DNA of 64,000 bases. Origin: Anisus vortex. Its lineage: Eukaryota > Mollusca > Gastropoda > Planorbidae. The position numbers were made by a program, and so were the translations under genes. The stretch spans positions 42,120,226 to 42,184,225 of the forward strand of contig OX421497.1 of assembly GCA_949126835.1 (NCBI GenBank), given 5' to 3'. Below are positions 56,806 to 64,000 of this stretch, in pieces. Numbering within the stretch: the stretch's first letter is position 1; every line of letters begins with the position of its first letter. A model generated the notes under the pieces. It was not told the DNA's origin, did not search any database, and was given only the letters and a program-made list of their open reading frames with translations.

Positions 56806-58226
56806 TTAAAAGTATACATACAAAGAGAGAAAACACCTAGACTATAGAGCAATTGTATAAGCTAAAAATAGACTTATTACACTTACATATTAGTAAAGCA
56901 AAGCAGGAAATAAAACCCTCAAAGCATTTTCCCCAAAGAAAATAAACAACAAAGGCAACATTGGGTTTTAGTAGAAAGTTTTAAAAAATAAATAATTAGA
57001 AGGTTTTATGTAAGCAAGAAAATCAATACAAAAACACATAGAAGCAGGGAATAAAGAAGTCAAATGATTATTGAGATATCAAATTTAATATATCAATAAA
57101 TTGTAGTGTTATTTATAGAATTTTTAAATCGATACATTTTTATTAGTGTTAAATACAAATTTCATAATGTGTCCATTCCGCCATAAATTATTGTGTACAA
57201 AATGGATGTATTATCATCTACACTAAGTACATCTAAAAAAATACATATAATTAAAAAAAAATGATTTAATTTCTGAAAAGGGGGCCCCCTACAAACAATC
57301 TAAATTAAGGACCGAACTTTAAACGCCAGCCAGTCTCTAGGACTCTATGGCAAGTAGAAGTACACATGGGAGGTTACTTACCTCGCACCTGGTCAACAGG
57401 TGCTCGTGCTCGGTAACTAAACAACTAGACCAATTCCCTTTCATACTCATGTCCGGCAAGAGGCATAAGAAAAGCTTGTATAAATCTAATGCAGCAACCA
57501 GCAATGGATTACTGTTCTTGGCTGCCCCTATGTGCTAGCATTTTCGCCATTGTAAATTTAAATTATTTGTTTACATTTATTAATGTGTAGCATTTTTTCA
57601 CACTTATTTGTTAATGACATTTTCTACAATGACATTATTTTCCCATGTCATTATTGCAAGCATTTACACCCTAAATTGTGTTACAAAATTTTAAAATATT
57701 TCCCAAAATCCCCTGCACTATTCAAGATGAAGAATTATTAAGATATAATCTTTGCCAGGTTTTCTTAGTTTCAATATTGTGGAATGGTCAAGCTGTTCTA
57801 TTTTTAAACAAAGAAACATCAGTTTGGGAAAGTTAATGGAGTCAGGGATTAGCTCTCTAAGCCAAAGTGACTGGTGATACAAAATATACCTTATGACCAG
57901 AATGGTTCAAAAGAGATAGGGTCTACTTTAAACTTCCATTAAGGAGCCTATGGCTATTTGTTACACTGTGTTCATCATTGGTTTGGTCTAAATGTGTCTT
58001 GATTCAATGTTATTAAAGTGTTGGTTAGTCAAGTTTATAAAGAACATTTAAAATGACAAACAAACCAGAAGCCAAGGGGGGACTGGTATTAAAAGTATTA
58101 GGCATTAAGGCTGCATGCATGAAAGACTGGTCCGCTCCGTTTGTTAACATGCAAAAAGAAAAAAAGAAACCAATGTCATAATTTCTGCTAGTTTGTTTCT
58201 CTGGGATAAGATCTTCAGCCTCCTAC

Positions 58227-60155
58227 CACTGTTTCCTGAGGGCTCGGCCTCGTTGTTTACTGAGGGCTCAGTCTCTACAGCCTTGTTTTCATTTAATTTC
58301 TGAGTTGGTACAATTGTGTCAAGGTCAAAAGTGGCATCGGGGAGGTCACTGTAGGCGTCTGGCTTATCAACGGACTGAAAAACCTCCTTCCTGCCCTGAG
58401 AGAGACTCGACAGTGTCGCCTTTTTGCGTCCCTTTTCAGTATTTGATAATGTCTCGTCTTGAGATGTCGCTTTCTGATATTTGATCGAAGATGTTGCGGG
58501 ATCCTCAGGAATGCTTGCTTGGCTCACCTCTTTCCTCTCCAGCAGCTTCTTCTGCGCCAGCGCTTCGTTATCCCCGGATTTGTCTTTGAACGAAACTCTT
58601 TTGGATTTGTTCCTTTGAGGAGCTTGAGGCCTGTCGAGAGCATCTTCAACAATTATTTGGCTTGAATGGACGTCAGACTTGCTCAAATCAAGATCCGGTT
58701 TTGCAAGAATGGAGTCCTTTAGAATCGTGCTCATCTGATTGTCTAATTTTTCTAGTCTGTATTGTCGTTCAGACTCTGGTAAAATGTCACACCCGGGGTC
58801 TTCAAGGCTTGTGGAATTCTTATGTTGGGAAATTGACTTTGGCCTTGCCAGGCTTGTTGACCTCTCGTCCTCAGCCAGGAAACTCTCGTCCAGGTGTTTC
58901 TCGTAGAGCGTACTATCGCTGTCGTCTGCCAATACGTCTGCCTCGCCGAACGGATCCGACACATCTGTAGAAGAGCTCACTTTATCAGAGGCGTCCGAGG
59001 GCATCCTGCGCAATGGCTTCCTGGGGGTGTCAATGGCGCCAGGCTTCAGGTGGAGCTGTGACAGAGTGGACGCTTGTTGAGAGTCAACTTGCAGCTCCCC
59101 ACGAGGATCAGTCTTAGAGCCGCCAATCAATACTGGATCACGTTCCTTCGTTTCAAATCTGCCATAGTCTTCAGTGTAGCCAACAGATTTATGTTTTACA
59201 TTCAATGACTGAACCGTTGACAAATCTGTATTTTCAAGCAATGGAACCTTTCTTTTCTTAGATTCATTGGATCTAGCCTTATCTTTATCAAACTGTTTTA
59301 CCTTATCCGCCCGTACAACATCATCTCCATCATCATCATATCTTCCATACTTTGAGTTCTCCGCAACCTCCTCCGAAAGAGAGAAACACTTGTCAAGTAA
59401 AATGTGATGTTCCTTACCGTTGGCAGCAGCCGTCTGTGGTGAATCTTTTCTCTTCCCGTTCCTCGATGACTCTGGGTTGCCTGCGTCCTCCTCCTCCTCT
59501 TCAGGGCGGTATCTGTTCTCACCAGCCATCAGACCGACCAATTTGCCAACGTTGGTATTGTACATATCCTCAAAGCTGTCGCCGCACTGCAAAGATTTCT
59601 TAGAAGCCCGCGCATTCAGACCCGACAGCGTAGCCTGCTGTTTAGTTTCCGAACTCGTAGAGCTAGCCATCGCTGGTTTACTTTTCTCCAATTCCTCACT
59701 TGCAGGCTTTTTACTTCGCTGTAAAGAGCTGAGGGTCGGCAACAGTCTGGACTTCCGTGGCGGAGCCTCTAAGATGCGCTCTTCGTCCTTTTGTTTCATT
59801 CCCGCCTCGAGCTTACCGACAGTGTTAGTATTAGTGGAAGCATTGTTAGGATTAGCAACAGAGGGTGACACTTCACAGCGCGTCACGTCTGCTACTTTAC
59901 TACTACACGCATGCGCGGATTTATTTCTGGATCTCCTCAATGCGCGGAATCTCTCATTGTTGGAGTTACCTGCTGCAGGCGAGACACTAGGGATCTTGGT
60001 GGTTTTCTCCTGTGCTGAGACGCACGAGTCGCGGCGCTTGCTGTCGACTGTTTCCGGCTGCGGGCTGTCACCCGACTTCTTACCTTTCATTTCGGCCTTT
60101 TCCGGCGATTTCTCGGACGTTTGCAGCACAGGAAGTTTACGGGTGGAGTTTTTTT
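58227..60155 (-). CDS. SYTL exon C, long disordered linker
   Basis: A 1929-nt exon encoding about 643 residues. Acceptor CACTTTCAG|AA (first base 60155), donor AGTG|GTAGGA (last base 58227). It enters and leaves in phase 1 and joins in frame to the exons at 61277 and 55745. The sequence is highly charged and rich in S, K, E and D, with stretches such as RYRPEEEEEDAGNPESSRN and RKPLRRMPSDASDK, and is probably disordered. NKSKRVSFKDKSGD holds a second RVSF motif like the one in exon B. No domain is recognised. The frame stays open to 58144, so the exact donor is uncertain, but GTAGGA gives the right phase. The large open frames on the opposite strand are shadows of this exon. Confidence 0.82.
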
Positions 60156-61276
60156 CTGAAAGTGAAATGTGGTTTGAAAGGAGCGAGAAATCTCGTCTGG
60201 TTGTAATCAATTATCCAATCAGACTATCATATTAGTGGAGATAAAAACATAGTTCATTTCCATTGATTAGCTCTGAACTACCTAGATTAAAAAACCCATT
60301 AAAATATTTGGGCTCGTAGTTTACAAAACATAATCTATATTTCCTTCATTTTATGACAAATACAATGTGGTTTTTGTTTGCATTTTTTTTTTGGGGGGGG
60401 GGGGGGGGGCGTGATTGGGAGAAAAGACTTTCTGTGAAAATTTAAGTTTTGGATTTTAAAAAAGTTCCAAATATTTTGTTATTTTGTTTGTCTTTGCCTG
60501 AACCTGGATAAGTCTACTAACTCTTGCATCGAAAGACAAAGAGTTAAACTTCTGATTCATAGTATGCTGATTCGTCACGTAAAACAAAGACCTAGAAGAA
60601 ACGTATACATTTTAACCAACGTCCTAGTGGTACAATACTTGATCAATGTCGAACATAACAACTTTTATCATCTCTATGTTTACTTAAAACTATTGGTGAC
60701 GAAAACAAATAAACGAATGTTATAGCAGAGCAGTTTTTACAAACAAAGCAAAAATAAAGCACGGAGGGTGGGGGCAGGGCCGCGGGGAGTAGAACAGGAC
60801 GTAGGCTGATTTAGCCGCATAGCGTCAATACAGGACTTTTAATCATGGGACTCATAAACACTTCAAGGCTAGTCACACAAACACAAAACACAAACAACAA
60901 CAAATATAAGTCAAGTTCAGATCTATAGATCTATAGCGATAACAAAAAAAATCTACACTTTCATACAATCTCCTAATGCTGAAACTGAAATACAGTTAGT
61001 TACGGCTAGCAGGTAAGAAAGAAATATTAATATAAAAAGTGCGAAACGTTTGAAAGGCGCTAGCTGAGTTTTGTTATTTATGTAAAATCTAATGATACAA
61101 TTGGTGCAATCAAATATGGATTGGAAAGAAAAGAAGCTAATAACTGGAGGTGTTGTTGTCTAGCCAGGCAATGAAACTGGAAAAAAAAAGCGTAGTACAA
61201 AGATGCCCGTCATGTGTAACTGACAGTTTTTGGAACTGGGGGAAAGGGGTGCGTGTATTGCAGTGAAGGCGTGTAC
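60156..61276. other. SYTL intron B-C, nothing further seen
   Basis: AT-rich with a G run near 60392-60409. No exon or mobile element recognised. Confidence 0.6.
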
Positions 61277-62263
61277 CTTTAGCTCGGCTCCACCCTCGCC
61301 TGAGAAAGGTCAGGCTCAACCCGGTCCTCTTAAAGCGATGGTTGGAGGTGCCGGTGCTGACGCTGCGGAAGAAGCTGACCCTCTTCCTCTCACTCCTCAC
61401 GGCGGACACCCCGGGGAGGTCGTCGTGGTCGTCGTCGGGAGGGACGGTCAGTTTCAAGGCGGGCACCGCGGGGCTTGGCGCCTGGCTGCTATTTTTAGAA
61501 CTGGCCACCGACGTCAGCCATCTTTCCGCCGCGCGGTCGGCAGGCGACGCCTGATCTAGAGACCGAGCACCGGGCTGCATGTTGGAGGAAGAGCTCTCCT
61601 CCGTGCTTGTGTTTCCGCTTTGAGCCGCTTTCACGTAGTTGGTTATAGACTCCGTGGATGAATGGGAATCGTCCTTGGTGAGATTGGCTGAGAGATATTG
61701 TGAAGTGTTCTCGGCATCTTGGGGTTTTGCTGGTCTACGCTTGACTAATGTGAATATATCGCTCACATCGGGCTTGCTCGAGCTATCGTCGGATGAGGCT
61801 GTTCTCCTCACGTCCAAGGATTTCTGGGATTTCAACTTCCGCGCGGCCATCAGAACGGTGGCGTGCTTCTTCAGGGTATCGTGCCAGTGCGGTATATGGG
61901 GCGCGGGGCCTTTTTCGGCCTTCACGCTTCCGCCTGACGCCGCTTTCTCTGCGTCGTTCTTCTCCTTCTGCTTCAGCGAGTCCCTCCTGGGCGGCCCGTC
62001 CAACGAGCTGCCTTTCTTCAACCTCACGGAGTACCTCTCCCCCATCTTCCTGAAGAGCTCCAGCTCGCTGGTACCCGAAGACTTCCTGAGGCCCCTGTAC
62101 TTGGGGTTCTGGCCGTAGTCGGAACCGAGCGACGAAATGGACATGCTGTCGGCCGTGTTCAGCCTGGACAGATTCGGGTGTACGATCTTCACGTCGTCGT
62201 AATACAGGGACAGGTCGCTCCGGCAGTTGCTGCTCAACTGCTTATTGCGCAAAATAATTTGAC
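61277..62263 (-). CDS. SYTL exon B, linker region
   Basis: A 987-nt exon encoding about 329 residues of the SYTL linker. The acceptor is CTCTATTCAG|GT (first base 62263) and the donor AAAG|GTACAC (last base 61277), phase 1 on both sides. The protein starts QIILRNKQLSSNCRSDLSLY and is rich in serine, basic and acidic residues, with no folded domain I can name. Near the 3' end ERKRVSFFRS contains an RVSF motif that fits the protein phosphatase 1 docking consensus and a basic-residue-directed phosphorylation site. GC and CpG content are clearly higher than in the flanking introns. The open frame runs past the donor to 61137, but that part is low-quality sequence and is treated as intron. Long disordered linkers between the N-terminal SHD and the C2 pair are normal for Slp proteins. 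Confidence 0.82.
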
Positions 62264-62506
62264 CTGAATAGAGATTTAAAAGCAAAGGTTTTCAAGGCGC
62301 CCCACGAGAAATGAAATGATTGGTCGATTTGGTCACGTGGAGCAGAAAAAACAACCAAGACAAGAGAGTTGATTGGATAAGAATGACCCAGCCACTTGAA
62401 GCCATCACCGGTGTCTTAGTTTGTGAAGTAGCATCGGAAAATAACCAAACCTTAAAAAGGGTAAGAATGTAGCAAGAAGGGGGGGAAAAGGCGAAAAGTT
62501 TCTCAC

Positions 62507-62653
62507 TTCCGGCGCGCCCAACGGCCATTCGGAGGTATGCGAAAGTTTCCGTCCGAGAAAACGATGACGTCTGCATCTCCTTTCGCAGCTGCTCGAGGCT
62601 CGGCGCCGAGGGCGACCATTTCATTTGAGACACCCTAGTCTTAGTACACAGGC
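62507..62653 (-). CDS. possible alternative first or cassette exon of SYTL
   Basis: Inside the first visible intron is a CpG-rich open block unlike its AT-rich surroundings. It ends at a strong donor, GGAA|GTGAGA (last exon base 62507), in phase 1, which joins in frame to the exon at 62263. If it is an internal exon, the acceptor after ACAAAAG (first exon base 62653) is also phase 1, so the 147-nt exon could be included or skipped without changing frame. If it is a first exon, an ATG at 62624-62622 would begin a 39-residue N terminus (MKWSPSAPSLEQLRKEM...) and give a form lacking the upstream part of SYTL. The ATG context is weak (C at -3). No family match is recognised; this is inferred from composition, splice signals and phase. 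Confidence 0.4.
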
Positions 62654-63183
62654 CTTTTGTGAGAGAAATAAACAACACAAACACAGAGAAAAGAACGCAT
62701 GGCGATGTCTGCTGACAAAATGCTGATAATGCTACACCTGCCACAGTTAGAGACCTACATGGGCCAGTACAGGGGCAATTACCACACAAGAACGGGATTT
62801 CATTGACTAATTTACTTAATAAAACATGGAAATATTTACTAAAGATCGTTGCTATAAAATGTATTTTAAAAAAAGACTAATTTAATGGATAAAGTTAATT
62901 GTAATCTCAGCATTGACTCAAAATTATTTCCTCCATTTTTTGACATTTCTAATGACATTTTAAGTAAAAGATCATTTACGATCATGATTTAGAATCAAGA
63001 GTTGAAAAGTTGCATAGAACGGACCGTTGGAGATTAGAGGAACAAGTACAATGAACATTTGCTGTAAACCAATATAGCAGATAACATGTGATAAAAATAT
63101 CGGGTTACTTTAGAAACCATGCTAATCAAAGTATCATTTAGCTTATTACACCTGGGCGGCGTACAGTGACGACAATCCTTAAA

Positions 63184-63596
63184 AGCAAGAGATCGGCAAC
63201 CAACGGTGCTACGCTTGCCACGCTTGGCACGCAGGGCGAATTTCAATGGCACGTAAAATATCCCAATTCAAGTCTCTTCTACAAGATTGAATAGAGAAGG
63301 ATGACTTTTTGAATAGAGAATGATGACTTTTTGAATAGAGAAGGATGACTTTTCGAATAGAGAAGGATGAATTTTTAGACTTTTGGCGCGGTGTAATTAA
63401 CTGCCCCAAAAACAACTCAGCCTCTTTTAGCTACCGCGTCTCTCGCATGGTGAGAACAAATGACGACACCTCCTCTCCTTCCATAGCCTAAAGTTATTCA
63501 AGAAAATGGGCAGGGTAACTTTTAGACTGTTGGCACGCTGAATGATTTAGAATATTACTTTGGCACGCAATTATCAAAAGGTTGCCGACCTCCGAA
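63184..63596 (-). mobile_element. GTCGGCAAC-type MITE copy 6, interrupted
   Basis: Left part GAGATCGGCAACCAACGGTG...CACGCTTGGCACGCAGG and right part GGCACGCTGAATGATTTAGA...CAAAAGGTTGCCGACCTCC belong to one element in reverse orientation. They are separated by a 24-bp tandem repeat (GAATAGAGAAGGATGACTTT, 63282-63375) and about 140 bp of unrelated sequence. Confidence 0.7.
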
Positions 63597-63939
63597 GTAG
63601 ATTATAGTATTCACTCGAAGAATTAACTTGATACTTACACCGGTAACCGCAAAATTTAAACACAAACGATTAGAATGTTTTGGCGAGTTTTCTTCAAATG
63701 GAGGGGGGGGGATGTTAATTACAAGACAGTCACAAATAAAACAACAAAACAACAACAACCATGAATTAAAAAATTGAACAATTCGAATACAACTTATAAC
63801 ACCAACAGATCAATTATATGTGTGTGAGTCTGTGTGTGTGTGTGTTCGTGTGTGAAATTAACAAAAAATTGATTTAACAGTCAAACAATTAATTTGTGAA
63901 AGCCACTACAGGCAACCAAACGGCGGGAGTCTGTAAAAC

Positions 63940-64000
63940 CTGGATCGTTGTCTGTGAGATTGACGCAGTTGTTGCTGGAGTCTTTGTCAGACCTACGTCG
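63940..64000 (-). CDS. SYTL exon A (partial, runs off right edge)
   Basis: Reading leftward from the window edge, 20 open codons (RRRSDKDSSNNCVNLTDNDP) plus one base end at a donor CCAG|GTTTTA, intron starting at 63939. The phase-1 end matches the phase-1 acceptor of the exon at 62263 and restores a glycine codon across the junction. It is serine/asparagine/aspartate-rich linker sequence with no domain of its own. I call it an exon because of the open frame, the donor and the phase agreement with the next SYTL exon. The exons expected upstream, including the SHD Rab-binding domain of Slp proteins, would lie beyond 64000. A chance open frame over 61 bases is possible, so confidence is moderate. 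Confidence 0.6.

Noticed and set aside
59420..60235. 271-residue plus-strand open frame
   Set aside because: It is antisense to SYTL exon C, whose coding content and splice phases are well supported. The shadow frame has no features.

Overview
This window is nuclear DNA of an animal: AT-rich, intron-containing, and crowded with transposons and tandem repeats. The protein matches I recognise (a synaptotagmin-like tandem-C2 protein, ZMYM1-like hAT transposases, a KRBA2/Ginger-type integrase, Rex1/CR1- and Jockey/RTE-type LINE ends) and the tRNA-derived SINEs fit an invertebrate. My guess is a gastropod mollusc, but that is inference; nothing here fixes the species.

Layout. Positions 1 to about 37,100 hold no host gene that I can support. 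This stretch contains a foldback element (784-1002), a 31-bp satellite with a 734-bp higher-order period (about 1560-3765), a 52-bp repeat (4245-4975), four groups of LINE 3' fragments, two tRNA-SINE families, several hAT elements (three with 8-bp target-site duplications), two further inverted-repeat families, a ~181-bp repeat (28040-28745) and a 62-bp minisatellite (35195-35690).

From about 37,100 to the right edge everything is organised around one minus-strand gene, a synaptotagmin-like protein (Slp/SYTL, bitesize-like). I traced eleven coding exons (63940-64000 down to 45853-45705) with GT-AG junctions. All phases agree, and together they give 4281 nt, or 1426 codons plus stop. The missing 5' end, expected to encode the Rab-binding SHD domain, lies beyond the right edge. 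The linker is long and disordered, followed by C2A (three exons), C2B (three exons) and the family-typical WMDARGEE...WQ...W tail.

The most unusual object follows directly. After the SYTL TAG stop, in the same exon and the same frame, comes an uninterrupted open frame of 2716 codons (first ATG 45659, stop 37554). It is disordered, has no recognised domain, and contains a 25-unit decapeptide array. It could be reached by stop readthrough, by an alternative 3' splice site at 45680/45679 whose phase matches the phase-1 donors of upstream SYTL exons, or as a separate gene or second cistron from a well-placed ATG. A possible alternative or cassette exon (62507-62653) is also phase-compatible with SYTL.

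The introns carry a pogo/Tigger-type MITE, a hAT MITE with a perfect target-site duplication, SINEs and a LINE remnant. No rRNA gene, functional tRNA gene or CRISPR array was seen.
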